Positions 31,840 to 44,216 are shown, counted from the first letter of the stretch. The stretch is 64,000 bases of DNA from Cololabis saira (GCF_033807715.1 NC_084596.1:34362379-34426378); one strand, 5' to 3'. A program made the numbers and translations. Notes: a model not told the origin generated them from the sequence alone.

Positions 31840-33300
31840 AGTCCATTTGTTTCAGTTTGTTTTCCACAAAAAACTATCGACCGATATCAAAATGTCCATC
31901 TTGGTCAGAAACCTTGGAGAAAATTGTAGCACCGCGGCTAAGTTCTTTTTTGGAGAAACAGCAGATTTGAGCTACATGGCAGTCAGGCTTTCACTAATAC
32001 CCTCAACAGAAACTGCATTACTTAGGGTGTCAAGTGAAATTATGATGGCAGCTGACTGAATAATCATAGTTGAGCTTATATTGTATGTCTCTGTAGCTTG
32101 GACCGTGTCACTCATAGGATTTTGATCAAAAGACTGTGGTATGACTGTGGTACAGTTTTTGGAACGGTTTTAAAATGGTCAACTTCACAGTTTTAAAGTT
32201 CTTAATAATCAGATTCTGTGTGAATCAACTCAGCTTACCTGTGGGGTTCCTCAGGGTAACGTCTTGAGTCCAATACACTTAAATTCGTCTCCCTTAAGAC
32301 AGATAATTTGCAGGTTCAGTGATATTTTTTACAACCTTTATGTCAATGGTATACAGCTGTACTGCTTACGGAGTTCCTATCCTCCTTAATGAGCTGCTTG
32401 TCAGGGTCAGCCTGTTAAGGTCTGCACAAATCTGTTAATGACATTAATTTGTATCAGGGTGTGCTTAAAGCAGGGACACATCTAAAACATGGACAGTAGT
32501 CTCTCAGAACCAGAATCGTCTACCTCGAGGTTAAGGGATAGTTGCTTAAAAGTGAAGTCTGAAATAGCAGAAATTTTGATCGTTTTTCCCTGACAGTGTC
32601 CCTTCACTGATAAAACAACAAGTCCTTCAGCCTGCTATAGGAACTCTTTAGGAACTCTGGCGTGTATTTGACTTAACAATGTCTTCAAGTGTAATCCTAA
32701 GCAGTTATTTAAAAAGCTATTTCTTTCATCTTTATAACATCTCTAAATTGTAATCCTTGTCTCCCAGGCTGGATTGGAGATGATTGTTAACACTTATATC
32801 CTTGCATCTTGATTGTTGTAACCATATCTTCTTGATCTCCTGCAGGTTGTCCATAATTCCCCGGCAAAGCTTTTAACTGGTACACTCATATCATGTCTGT
32901 TTTACACTTTCTTCATGGGTTACCTGTGAATTGTAGAACACATTTTAAATCTTGACCCTAACTTTTAGAGCCCTGTATGGTCAAGCTCCTTTGTATACTG
33001 TATATTTCAGACCTTCTACAACCTTACATCCTGGCCTGCAATCTGAGGTCTGCAGGTCTGATGTTATTTGTGGTCCCAAAAACCTGTTTCAAGATGTGAG
33101 ATGGTCGCTCCTTTGCAGCAACAGTTGAGCACCTAAGCTATGAAACATTCTACCTCTACCAATTCGTTACATAGATGTGCTTTTAATGCACTCTATTTGC
33201 TCTTATGTAGTGTTTGTTTCTGCCTTGTGAAGCACTGTGTGACTCATGTCTGTAGCAGGTGCTGTATGAAAAAGGTGTACTTACTTACATAATCAGATTG
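31840..33300 (+). mobile_element. Decayed LINE reverse-transcriptase region (L2/Rex group)
   Basis: Plus-strand pieces include a broken STETALLRVSSEIMMAAD, CGVPQGNVLSP-like sequence near 32250 and a YVNGIQLY-like YADD remnant near 32340. A LDCCN-like remnant lies near 32810. The tail at about 33240-33290 ends in AGGTGCTGTATGAAAAAGGT and TTAC repeats. Heavily mutated. Confidence 0.65.
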
Positions 33301-33489
33301 TTTATATGATAAAGAGGTCATGAAGTCGTGACACCACCAGACTGCACCCCTTGTGCTACTTACAATTTTTAATTCCTAAAAGACACTACTCCACTTTTGA
33401 AATGACTTAAATATCTCTACCTCGGCCCTGTTTTCTAAGTTACTGTTTTCTCTCTTATTGGTATGCCAATATTAGATCAGATCAACCTA

Positions 33490-34215
33490 TCCCTAAAATC
33501 AGGATGTGACCCACATGTTTTTAAAATTGCAGTAAGTAAAAAAAACCTCTCTTGGCCCAGAAATTTAAGCTAATTGTAGACCAATTTCAACCTCCCATTT
33601 ATATCTAAAATTCTGGAAAAGGTAGTTGCAAGCCAGTTATGTGACTATGTACAGAAATGATCTATCTGAAGTTTTTCAGCCAGGGTTCAGAATGCATCAT
33701 AGCACAGAGACAGCGCTGGTTAGAGGCACAAATGACCTTCTCATAGCCTCTGATAATGGTGTCCATAGTGTCAGTGTCCATACCGGTTCATCAGTGCTGC
33801 TTTTGACATTGTAGATCAGTGTTTTACTGCACTGGTTAGAGCATGTTGTTGGGATTAAAGTTGGATTAAATCATATCTATCTGACAGATTCCAGTTTGTT
33901 CATGTGATTCAAGTGCTGTTCATGGTTTCTTCTGCACAGACGAGGTTCTGCTACGGTGTGCCACAGGGTTCAGTGCTAGGCCCAATCTTGTTTAGTTAGT
34001 ATATACAGCCCTTATATACAGTATAATCCAGAACCACTGCATCAATTTTCATTGCTATGCTGATGATACGCAGCTCTTTTTGTCTATGAAGCCAGAAGAA
34101 ACAGAACCGAACAGAAAAATAAACTTCAGACATGTATTGAGGATGTGTTGTTCTGGGTCACCTAGAGACAATTGGTATTGTAATAGATGTTGTATAAATT
34201 AAATTGAACTGAATT
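33490..34215 (+). mobile_element. Decayed L2-type LINE reverse-transcriptase region
   Basis: Plus-strand frames show VFQPGFRMHHSTETALVR, LHWLEHVVGIK, YLTDSSLFM, a GVPQGSVLGP-like GTGTGCCACAGGGTTCAGTG and a YADDTQLF-like motif at about 34055. A LINE-type ending follows near 34190-34212. Many frameshifts. Confidence 0.8.
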
Positions 34216-34280
34216 AAGTTCCTTGGATGATTTTCCTGTTTTCTTTCAACTCAGCTTTGTTCAGTGTTCTCAGACTCAGC

Positions 34281-34774
34281 CAGTGCGGTTACATGCACAT
34301 CTAAATCAAGCTATTGGCAACAGTCTAACTACGGATTAAACTGGAGTTTCAGAGAAATCCAAGTAAACATGCGCAAGAAGACAATTGATTATTAGGTGAG
34401 GTGCGTTCAACTCCACGCTGCTAGGTGGCGCCACATACACTTTTGCGTTGGCGTTCTTCCGGTTCCTACTTTGTTGTTCGTCTTCTTCTTCTCCTACTGT
34501 GTTGATATTCTGGCTTTCGTGGTGTCGTCACTTCTGGAAGGGGGAGTCCCGGGGAAGTCACTAGCTCGGCTAAGCGTGGGTTGCGTATACATGCCGGAAT
34601 ATCTCGGATTAGGGCCGCATTATCAACAGCTTGATCTCAAGAGCTTCAGTTCGGTTCGACTACAGCCCGGCTAAGCATACATGGCTAATGTAATGGCTAA
34701 TACATGGCTTTTAAAAATTCAATATCGGTCGGAGGCAACAATTCAACTTTCTGTTTGTGCATGTAAACGTACTG
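34281..34774. mobile_element. Non-autonomous DNA element with CAGTNCGNTTACATGCAC ends
   Basis: CAGTGCGGTTACATGCAC at 34281 is mirrored by GTGCATGTAAACGTACTG ending at 34774 (two mismatches). This is hAT-like by its CAG ends. A clear target duplication was not found. Confidence 0.65.
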
Positions 34775-34834
34775 ATTGAAATAACTGCAAGCCGCAGGTC
34801 TGAATCACACTGTTGGCCAAGAAGGACAAGGAGT

Positions 34835-35692
34835 CAGGGGAGTGTCCTCCTACAGACCTATCTCTTTAATACAAGTTGCTCCCAAAATACCAGCTAAAGT
34901 TTTGGTCCATGGGATAGATAATTTTCTATCATTACTTATATCAGAGAACCAAACAGGTTTCATTAAAAAAATCATCACTGCTGTTTTAACACATGTCAGG
35001 TATTTACTATTCTTCATACAGCCTCAAAGGAGACTCCTGAATGCATCTAGTCTCTTGTGGAGATACTGGCCTGCAGCTCTAGAAACATTTAATTTCAGTC
35101 CAGTCTTCATCATGTGGATAAATACCTTAATTGGCCTAATTTCTCACTAATTTGCAACAATGGCAACCCTCTGACCTCCTAACAGGAACCTGACAAAGGT
35201 TCCCTGTACGTCAGCTAATTCTCAACCTGAACATAGAACCGCTAACAGTTGTGTTGATCCTGCAAAGACATTTGAAGTATTAGGAGGAGCGAGATTGAAC
35301 ATAAACTGTCTCTTTATGCACATCACCTCTTGGTATTCATATCAACACCCCACATGTTATCAATACTCACCCAAACTGGCTGCTTCTCTGGTTATACTGT
35401 AAGTTGAACCTACAAAAACAATCAACTATCCAGATGTTTGTCACTACTGCAGAGAGGAGGCCTCGCTTTTTGTCACAGTCTGGAAAAATGTTAATCACTC
35501 TTGACCTCGCAGCCGATCCCCTGATTGCTCTTTTTGATATAACTGGAGGAGATGAATCCCCTCTGAATTTAAATAAACATTGTTTATTGTTGTTAGTTGT
35601 CTTTGGGTCAGAAGATGGAGGGATCCTGCCCCACCCACCCGCTCAGTGGCTGGCTGACATTAGGTTCTGTATAAACCTCGAGAAAATCTGAT
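34835..35692 (+). mobile_element. L1-type LINE fragment
   Basis: SSYRPISLIQVAPKIPAKVL is the L1-clade RT block, followed by LISENQTGFIKK and broken FGFGP-like text. The second frame from about 35404 ends in a PPAQWLADIRFCINLEK-type L1 C-terminus. It is degraded by frameshifts. Confidence 0.75.
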
Positions 35693-36054
35693 TTTCAATC
35701 CAGAACTCACATGAAAAGTAGTTGAATGTAGAAAGGAAAGTTTACCCTCTGTTTCTTTTGACCCATTTCCTTAAACGCTCTCTCTACACAACAAGATCCT
35801 GGTCTCTCCTTTTTACCAGCTTGTTTAATACTACTCACCTTCACATCTAATTAAAGATATAATCTTTATTCTCAACGTATCCCTATTTTCAGCTACTCTC
35901 TCCTCCACTCCTAATGTGAACACCTCCTGCTGTGACCTGGCCCCCCATTCAATTATTTCCACAGGTAAATGACGTACAATGAGGTGGGGCCAAGCTTTAT
36001 GTGATGTCTGCAGCTAAATCAGCCACATGCTAACTGAGTTCAGTAAAAAAAAGT

Positions 36055-36715
36055 GAAGGTAAAGATTTGAGACAAAAAAAGAGGTTTACAGGAAGAACCT
36101 GGAGAACCAGCTCCAGCAGACCAATGCAAGAGATGTGTGGTCATGGATGAAAAAGATCACAGGCTTCAAGCGGAAGGAGAACCAGATAGAAGGAAGTCTG
36201 GACAGAGCCAAAGAACTGAACACATTCTTCAGCAGGTTCAGTCTAGAAACAATCCCAGCATCCTCTTCGGCCTCCAGACAAACAGACCCCCCATCCTCCC
36301 TTGACCCTTGGCTTCCCTGTCACACCTCAGTTGTCTCATCTTCCATCCCAATCGTGGATCCTGCTGCTGCTCCATCGTCTCCTGCCACATCAAGTGATGC
36401 TGGGGCCCTCCTTCCCTCCCGTTGCAGGTCTGAATGGTGTCAACCCCAGAGTCCTGAAAGCCTGTTCAGATGTGGGATATGTGGGATTCTGCAACCCCTC
36501 TTCAACCTCAGCCTGAACCAAGACAAGGTCCCAGTGCTGTGGTAGACATCCTGGCTTGTTCCAGTAGTGGTAGGTTAACAAAGGTCCTGGAGAGAATTTT
36601 ATCGGCCAACCTGAATAAGCGGACAGGCACCTTCCAGGAGCCACTACAGTTTGCGGGGTCAATCTCCATTGACCTCATCCAAATCAGCTTCATGCTAACC
36701 AAAACTTAGGGATTT
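36055..36715 (+). mobile_element. Rex1-type LINE fragment (endonuclease-RT linker)
   Basis: VYRKNLENQLQQTNARDVW, WMKKITGFKRKEN and RAKELNTFFSRFS form the linker typical of Rex1-like LINEs. A degraded RT start (LNGVNPRVLKACSD; GRLTKVLERILSANLNK) follows. Plus strand, downstream of bfsp2. Confidence 0.75.
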
Positions 36716-36734
36716 ACATGCTAACCATGGCTGA

Positions 36735-36920
36735 GTCAGGTACATGTTCACCACATGTTAGTCAGCTAAATGCTGATGATGGTTAAGTCAACTAAATGTT
36801 AATAAGGGGTAAGTTAGCTATATGCTAATGATGCCCAAGTCGGTTACATGGTAATGACGCTTAAGTCAGATACCCGCTAATGATGGTTGAGCTAGGTACA
36901 TCCTAGGGATGGTTAGGTCA
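36735..36920. repeat. Degenerate tandem repeat of about 34 bp downstream of bfsp2
   Basis: Units such as TCAGCTAAATGCTGATGATGG, TTAGCTATATGCTAATGATG and TCGGTTACATGGTAATGACG recur about five times, 60-250 nt beyond the bfsp2 stop. Confidence 0.6.
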
Positions 36921-36980
36921 ATTATGACGGGGTTTGTGTTTTCTGTCATTTGTCTATTGTCATGGCTGTATTTTGTGGAC

Positions 36981-39448
36981 TTACTGCATCCTGGTGATGG
37001 GCTGGAAGCGGTTCTCTTCCCCATCCAGGATACCGTGGTACAGGCCGATCTCCTGTTCCAGCCGTTGCTTGTTGTTCAGCAACGTGTCGTAGTCGCGCCG
37101 CTGCTGTTCGATTTCAGCATGCACGTCGCCCAGCTCTGCCTCCAGCTTGGCCACCACCGAGCCCAGGTTCTGCAGCTCCATATCGTGCCAGTGGCGTGCA
37201 TCGGTTAATGAGTTTTCCAGACCTCGTTTCTATAGGTAACAATTACCAAGGTTAGGCTAATCAAAGAGGATGGAGTGATAGTTAGGTGAGGGTCAGGCTC
37301 AAAGCTTGCCTCACCAGCGCTCTGATGGACTCTGTCTCAGCCTGTAGACTCTGGATCTTACAGCCAGTATCACTGCACTCGGCCTTCAGTGCCTCCACCT
37401 GCTCCTCCTCAGGACTCAGCCTGCTGCCCACACACTGCGTTTCCTGTTGGAGAACACACATAGACCGTCAAACACGGCCACATACACACCTGGGAGCACA
37501 GCTGTGCTGAGACACACCTACCTTACACTCCAGGTAGCTGTCAGTATCAGCTCGGTTCCTCTCTGTCACCTTTTCCCAGTGACTCCGGATGTAGGCCAGG
37601 ATCTGGTCCAGACTGGTTTCTATGGGAGCGTCGGGTTCGTCCACCTCACGGCCGGCCATCTGATTGTAGAGGAAGCGCACATCCTGCATGGACAGTGGGG
37701 GTCATTTAACATCACACTGACATGTTTGACTCAACGAAGACACAACCTCCAGCTTTGAAGAATGTATCTGATGTCGAAGTGACAAAAACTGCAGTTCCTC
37801 TACTAACCACTAGGGTCTGGATCCAGATCTCCAGTTTCTGTCTTCATAGGGTCAAGGGTCTGGATGACCAAATTTGAACTAAAATAGCTAGCTTGTTGGT
37901 GTGCTCCAGTCAGCTCCCTGACTCAGTAGATCTGGCTATTTACCCAATTTTAGATTAACTGGGGATTTGGCTGGAATCAGTCTTACCAAGAAGGTGTCAG
38001 TGGTTGACATTTCCCCCAGTTTGTTTCTGTTTTGCCCCGCCTGTGTCCCATCTGCCCTGATTGTCTGCACCTGTGTCTCGTTATCCCCTGTGTATATCTG
38101 GTCTTGTCATTCCCTTGCTCCTTGTGGTTCCGTACTGTGTTTTCCTCCATGTGTCCTGCCGGTTTTTGCTCCAGTTTTTTGATCCCTGTTTCCGTGTGTT
38201 TTGATCCTGTTTTTTGGTTTGAAAAATAAACCCTTTTTGTTGCGACCTCATGCCTCGCTCTCCTGCATCTGGGTCCTCACCACACCAGCTTGACAGAAGG
38301 CTAGCAGAGCCCCAACAATCTGACTTTAAAACCACTCATCAGAAATGTAGGTCTACTGTCTGTACTCTTAAATTGTGTGTGTTTTTAATGGAGTCTGCTA
38401 GCACCTGCTCGTGGTTCTGTTCCAGGCTGCGAAGGTCTGCCCTCATGTCGTCCATCTGCTCCTCCAGCTCTGCCTTTGTCGTGTTGGCCTCCTCGATCAC
38501 TCTGTACAGGGAGCTGATCTCCTCCTCCACAGCTCTCCTGAACGGCTGTTCGTTCTCATACCTGCAGGGAGCAACTTCTTACTATCCTCCTGCAGGAGCG
38601 GAATGCCAGCTTAAACTATTTTTAAGTAACAGTTCTTCCAAATCAAGTGCTCTCAACAGAGTTAGTGATGGATATCCATAGGATTCTGGACTAGGACCAA
38701 ACACTTCTAGGGTGACTAATCAGGAAATATGACATTCATTGTTATGCAGATGACACCCTGATGTATTTATCTATGAACCCTGAGGAAATTAAACATTTAC
38801 AAGAACTCCTGACTTGCCTTGGGGAGATTGATGCTTAGATGTCAAATATATGTCAGCTCACACAGATGAATTCTGGGGCCAGGATGTTTTTATTTATCTA
38901 TTCTATTAATTCTGAAATTAAAGGAGAGATTGAAATGGATGTTTTCGTGGTGGAGCTCCTCCTGCCAATCACTGACTGAAATCTGGATACATTTTGTATC
39001 CAGATTTCCGTCTGTCCTGACTGTGACTCTCCTTTTAGCCACTGGGGGGAGACACGTGACAGAACATGTGGAAACATAATAGTTTTACTGCAGGTTCATG
39101 GGCCTGGTCGTCATGGAAACTCCCGCCAACAAACATTTCTTTCTCGAGGAGACGCTCAGGAAAGGGTGAACTTTAGGAAGAAATATTAATTCAGAGCTAA
39201 CCTCTCCTTGAAGTCCTCTGCGTTGGCCTGAACGTTTTCTGTCTGCAGCATCAGTCGAGCGTTGTCCAGGATGGCTTCACTGACCTGCAGAGACGCAGGG
39301 AATCATACACTTGAGCAAACTGCTGGCAGCACACTCAGATGTCATCATAACGACACATCATTTCACAGGTTTTTGTGTCTTTATGAGTGTAGGAGTAGCG
39401 GAGTAGTCTTTATGATTACTTCAGATGTCATCATAAAGACACACACAA

Positions 39449-39528
<80 letters not shown>

Positions 39529-40999
39529 ACAGGTAGCTAAATAAAATACATTGAATTCAAATGCATTTTATTTATAGGCACAATTCAAAAACACAACATT
39601 CACACTGAGAAATGCAATATATGACAGAAAAATAATAAAATGATAATAAAAAATACAAAGAATAAGTAATTTTGAAAAGATGCATCTTCAGTTGAGATTT
39701 TCAAAGTCTGAAAAGAGTCAGGATTGCGTATGTGATGTGGGACAGAATCCGAGAGACGAGGGGCAGAGCAGCTGAAGGATCTGGAGCCCACGGTGACTAT
39801 ATATATTTTCTCGATGTGGAGTAGTAGTACCTCCTCTATACTTATACTATACCTTCCTTGATTCGAACCACTTAAAATCCTATTACTGAGATCAAATATC
39901 ATCTTAACTGAGTTTGAGAATGCCAAGAGTTGCCTAGCATCAATTTACAGCTGATCACATCAATGGACCACGAGCAGTTGAAAAAAATCAGAAAAAGACC
40001 AACAAAGCTGGATCAGCATGTTTACTTGACTGCTGTCTGCAGTCGTCTTTTAGTTTTTGAACGTTATCTAACAGCAGATTTCATTCTGTGTTTTAGGGGT
40101 CAAAGGTCATATCGGACCTCCATAAAGTTCTTCTCTCTAAGAAGAAATTACATCCTAGTATTTACTAGTCTAGCTCTATCTGAAACAAGTTTTCCTGGTG
40201 GAAATGTTTAAAGGAGCATGAGGCTCCTTTTAAGAAATGAGACTCTATAGCGCATGCAGCGTCATTTGACGTCACATCCGCAGGACAGCGCGGGAAACTC
40301 GGCCCCAGCACTGCAGCACATTTTGCAGCACACAGCCTGTTCAAAGCAACGGAGAGATACGCTAGAGGGCTCATTTGTTTTGGTTTGGAACGCTTCATTT
40401 GACATTATTACTAGAAAACTTAAAACGTTTACGAATTTTTTTCATAAATCCTGCTGCCTCAAGCTCCTTTAAGAGGTATGTTCACAGTTTCAGTGTTGGT
40501 GTAGGTACTGCAGAGCATTGTAGACATGCTGTTAGACTCCTTCCCTCACCTGTCTGTAGACTTCCTCCCACTCCCTACGGAGGGCCCCCCAGGCTCCGGC
40601 GGTGGAGGCCTTGCGGTCCAGGTTCAGGCGGATCTGCTGCTCCAGCTGCTGGTTCAGCTGCTCCAGGGCTCTCACTTTGTCACGATACTCCATCAGGGAG
40701 CTGTTCAGGCTCCCCGCTGCTGCCGCCGCTCCGTGCCCGGCAGACCGATCCCCGGCCCGGGGCAGTACGGGCACCGCGGTGCTCCTCATGCCCTGGAGGA
40801 ACACGCTGCTGATCCCCAGGGCTCTGCGGGACACCCGTGTCCCCAGCCCAGAGGCCACGCCCACTGGAGGTGCAGGCCCCACGAAGACGCCGCGGGGGGC
40901 AGTGGTCGTCGCCGCGCCCATCCTCCCACAGGAGGTAGAGGCCGGGCGCTCGGTGGGCGGCTGTCCGAGAAAGGATGAGCGGCGTCGGGGAAGAGGCAT
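36981..40999 (-). CDS. bfsp2: Phakinin, beaded filament structural protein 2 (BFSP2/CP49), complete split CDS
   Basis: Phakinin co-assembles with filensin into the beaded filaments of lens fibre cells (family knowledge). Six exons: 40550-40999, 39202-39284, 38405-38561, 37522-37683, 37315-37443 and 36981-37229. They total 1230 nt and 409 aa (human 415), with consistent phases. The head (1-97) keeps [19 protein letters not shown], a phakinin signature at about 55-73. The rod begins at about 98 ([17 protein letters not shown]) and continues with [18 protein letters not shown], then the coil 2 blocks. It ends [14 protein letters not shown] plus eight residues. There is no tail domain, as in other phakinins. 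The start [10 protein letters not shown] aligns with an internal segment of the human N-terminus. The exon 3 donor (GTGCTA) is weak. The stop TAA lies inside GTAAGT. Confidence 0.94.
37965..38310 (+). mobile_element. Dispersed element in bfsp2 intron 3 (copy A)
   Basis: This copy shares long stretches with 55596-55945, for example TTCTGTTTTGCCCCGCCTGT, CTGTGTATATCTGGTCTTGT and CTCCTGCATCTGGGTCCTCA. The related copy has short inverted ends like TGTCAGG...CCTGACA, so a small DNA transposon is likely. A diverged third copy lies at about 45190-45520. Orientation is antisense to bfsp2. Confidence 0.75.
38690..38965 (+). mobile_element. LINE reverse-transcriptase scrap in bfsp2 intron 2
   Basis: [20 protein letters not shown] is an L2-type YADD block, followed by broken sequence. 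No other domain remains. Confidence 0.65.
39455..39525. repeat. AT dinucleotide microsatellite
   Basis: About 34 uninterrupted AT dinucleotides in bfsp2 intron 1, next to ACACAC sequence. Confidence 0.97.
39545..39915 (-). mobile_element. LINE 3' end (L2 type) in bfsp2 intron 1
   Basis: Minus strand: [20 protein letters not shown] followed by [10 protein letters not shown] is the conserved C-terminal module of L2-like LINEs. A tail with AATAAAATGCATTTGAATTC lies at about 39550-39575. Confidence 0.75.
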
Positions 41000-41050
41000 G
41001 GTGCTCAGTAGCTCCCAGTGTCAAACCGCTCAGAGCTGCTCGCCACCAGG

Positions 41051-41058
41051 ATTTATGG
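41051..41058 (-). promoter_or_regulatory. Possible TATA element of bfsp2
   Basis: Minus-strand CCATAAAT about 55 nt upstream of the bfsp2 ATG. Lens structural genes often have TATA promoters, but no transcript evidence is available here. Confidence 0.3.
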
Positions 41059-41374
41059 GACGGCAGGGTTCTAGAAACGTGTGCGTTCAGAAGCCGTTTG
41101 TGCTTCAGGCCACTGAAGCTTTTGTCCTCATGGAAACACATAGCTGCATTTCAGCTGCATCAGCACGGAAGGGGTGGGGTCGGGAAGAGTCCTGAACCAC
41201 AGACCCTCTGATCTGCATGCTGAGTACACTTCTCTTTGTTGTGGTGTATCGTCCACCTGGTCTTTACTACGAGTTTCTCTATATTCTCAGAATTAATATT
41301 TCTTAATCTCACTGAGTGCTGAGTACCAATAAACTCATTACATGCACCGAAATGTTTACTTTTATGTTAGACGT

Positions 41375-42075
41375 AGAATGTATAGTCATGTGAAAAAGTT
41401 TAGACGCCCTCTTTTAATCCTATCTCATTAGTAGACCTTATTAAACAAACACAACTTCAGATGAAGAACAAAATATAACTAATTATAACTAATCTTTTCA
41501 ACATACCATTATCTTTTAAACAAAAAATCATGCCAAAAAAGAAAAATCCTGTGGGAAGTATGAAGTTGGTCATCCCAAAACCTTTATTTTTAATTATTTA
41601 TTGGTAAATCACTGATCCGCACATTTTTCTCTAGAATATTCTGGTGTACAGAGGAGTTCATGGTCCACTCAGGGACCGACAGGTGTCCAGGTGCCAGACC
41701 ATCACCCCCCACCACTGTGCTCAGCCGGAGGTATGAAGTGTTTCTGCTGAAATGCCATGATTGGTTTTCTTCAAACAGTTCTGGATATTAAGACTTAATA
41801 AGACTTAAGGTCTTATTAAGACCCATCAACTCCACTTTAGTCTCATCTGTCCAGAGGACATTGTTCCAGAAGTCTGCTGGTTTGTTCAGATGCAGTTTTG
41901 TGAACTGCAGTCAACCTTGATTACTGAATGTTTTCCAGAATAATCTTTCTCCCTGAAGAATGTTGAACTCCACATATTTGTGAAATGGTTTTCAAACTCT
42001 TTCAAGCTTATTCAGGATATAGTTATTTCTCCGATACCATTGATATCTTTCCTTCTTGTCATTGTAATAACACAC
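41375..42075. mobile_element. Non-autonomous DNA-transposon relic
   Basis: Starts with TCATGTGAAAAAGTTTAGAC at 41384, a common teleost DNA-element end. Later sequence (CTCATCTGTCCAGAGGACAT, TGGTTTGTTCAGATGCAG) is typical of Tc1-derived internal sequence. No open transposase frame. Between 41000 and 43000 nothing else is recognisable. Confidence 0.5.
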
Positions 42076-43049
42076 CTGAATGTTCAAGATCAGCATACTG
42101 ACAAAACATCAGCTTTTATGGGAGGTCTGAACATCTGCTGATAATCAGTTCATCAATGCAAATTAACAGCACTTGGCTGTCTCTTAACTTCGTAAATCCT
42201 ATGAAAGTAAGGAGATTTCTTCCTGTGAAAAGTTCTCTTTTGTTTGCACTTTTTCTTCGTGGTGTTCTGAATCAACCTGGTTTACAGAGAAACTAAGTTG
42301 GGGTTTTTGTCATCTTCTCATGTAAGCTATGGTTTGTTTTTCATTTAATTCCCAGTGACAGTAAAAAGTGATTTGAACACACGCTAAACATCCTCCTGAC
42401 GTCAATGCGTTTGTGTGCGAGCGTTGCTGTGAAAACCCGTCAGCAGGTGTTCAGGTGCATCCTCCTCAGATTTACGGTTCGACTTGCTCAGATGTCTGGC
42501 TTCAATCTCAGCAGGAAGTCGCAAACGCCAACACAGCAGCTGAAAGTTTCCCAGCCAGTGCCACATCTGAAGGTGGAGTTTCACTTCCAGTCAGCATGAC
42601 AGGTGGAGGGTGAAACTGATGTCAGAGTCCTCACGACCTGTGGATTTATTGGTTCATGGATGAGTGCCAAGATGTCCTGAATGACACAAAAGTTCAGAGT
42701 AACCATACCAGTTAAAGAAATGCCAGGTTACAACAATAGAGACAGAAACAATGAGGCAGCAGATTGTGGTGAGAAGAGAGCTGCTCTTGAGCCCCAGCTT
42801 GGTTTTTTCAGTTGGAAGTTTTCAGGTTCTCTCCTGATTAGACTAAAGCTGTTTCTCAGTATGCTTTTTTGCATTCTTGTGAAATGTCATCACCTGCAGC
42901 TGAAGTATTGTTCCCATTTCAAAAAAGCAAGTACAGAATAAATACCCACGTGTTCTCGCTCCGCCCATTTTAGGATGCGAGGCTGCATCCAGCTGAGGCT
43001 TGTGTAGACTTGAGATGGCCAAGTATCCCAGAATGGTCACGGGTACATG

Positions 43050-43625
43050 ACATGTTTTTATTCGGAATTAATTATTCCGAATTAAATAATTCAGAATTAA
43101 ACTATTTTCCTTTTCAGAGTTTACATGGAAATGGTAATTCCGAATTAAAGTTTACATGGAAAACACGTTTGATCGGCTTTATCCAATTCCCCTTGAGGTC
43201 TGTGGGTTGGGAAGGGCAATTTTTATGTTTCCTGCCATCTGTTCTTTTAATTATTTCCAGGTCCTCCAAGCTATTTATTAAATAAATGGTCTCTGCTCTT
43301 GACCACCGTTTTCTGCGTGCCGCCATCTTGAAACTTTGTTTGAAAACAAGGCCAGCGCGGAAAATAAGTGTCATGGAGACAGACGGGCGAGGGAACGAGC
43401 AGCGCAGAAAGACCGGAATTAATTTAAAGCGGAATGAGTGTATACATGATCGCGGAATTATTCTATTCGGATTTAAAATCGGAATAAACCAGCCACTTAC
43501 TTGGGAATGGCCATTTTCATTCGGAATTAGTGGTGCAAAATCCACCACACTCGCTCTCAGCTTTTGACTGTCGCTGACAGCCGGGCTGTCCCCCTTTTCC
43601 TGGTCACGTCGTCTCATTGCACACG
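43050..43625. mobile_element. Harbinger-type element with a Myb-like gene relic
   Basis: TATTCGGAATTAATTATTCC near 43070 and TTCATTCGGAATTAGTGG near 43517 suggest inverted ends. On the minus strand the interior codes for the start of the Myb/SANT-like partner protein of Harbinger transposons (see 43219-43326). Confidence 0.65.
43219..43326 (-). pseudogene. Truncated Harbinger Myb/SANT-like DNA-binding protein
   Basis: The frame from ATG at 43326 begins MAARRKRWSRAETIYLINSL and ends KRTDGRKHKN. The W, E and L spacing of a Myb/SANT-like first helix is visible, as in the accessory proteins carried by PIF/Harbinger elements. The rest of the domain is missing and the downstream frame is unrelated. 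Confidence 0.7.
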
Positions 43626-43774
43626 GGTCCCCGTTCCGCTCTTTGAAGCATTGAAAAAAGACAGTTACTTTTTAATCTGAGTATGTCATGATGAGGTCTG
43701 CACGACAGTATAAACCATCAATGTTTTTTATGAATTAAATATTATCGGAAAAGTTTGAGCCATATTATTATGTA

Positions 43775-43975
43775 TTAGGGGCAGCACGGTGGCTTAGTGG
43801 TTAGCACTGTTGCCTCACAGCAAGAAGGTCCCCGGTTCGACTCCCAGGCCCAGCAGTGTGTGGAGTTTGCATGTTCTCCCCGTGCTTGCATGGGTTCTCT
43901 CCGGGTACTCCGGCTTCCTCCCACAGTGTGGTAAAGCGGGTATAGATAATGGATGGAATGGATGGATGAAACGTT
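43775..43975 (+). mobile_element. tRNA-derived SINE
   Basis: GGTGGCTTAGTGGTTAGCAC (A box region) followed by GGTTCGACTCC (B box) at 43790-43845. The shared body CATGTTCTCCCCGTGCTTGC follows, with a GGATGGAATGGATGG end. Confidence 0.8.
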
Positions 43976-44216
43976 TGCTGGTCACTCCGTTGTAACGCTG
44001 GTGGACAGTGTAGTAACCAGTGGGCTTTCAAGAGCTCAACTAGCAGGATGGCTTCTCGATTTATTGCCCCTAAACCAGGAAAGCCAGCTGGGCTTTGGAG
44101 TCATTGCTTAATTTCCTTGGTTTTAAGACCATGCGATCAAAGCTAAGACAATGTGGTCTTAAAATCGAGGCTGGTCTCAGAGTTAGGCCTCAGAGCTGGG
44201 CCTTAAGGTTGAAATT

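Noticed and set aside
35700..36050. Possible coding sequence after the L1 fragment
   Set aside because: Short frames only, no motif; treated as decayed flank.
40375..41211. Plus-strand and second minus-strand frames over bfsp2 exon 1
   Set aside because: Shadows of the Ala/Gly/Arg-rich phakinin head; only the [10 protein letters not shown] frame matches the family.
43790..43845. tRNA-like A and B boxes
   Set aside because: Part of a SINE head with a conserved non-tRNA body; no acceptor-stem pairing of a functional tRNA.
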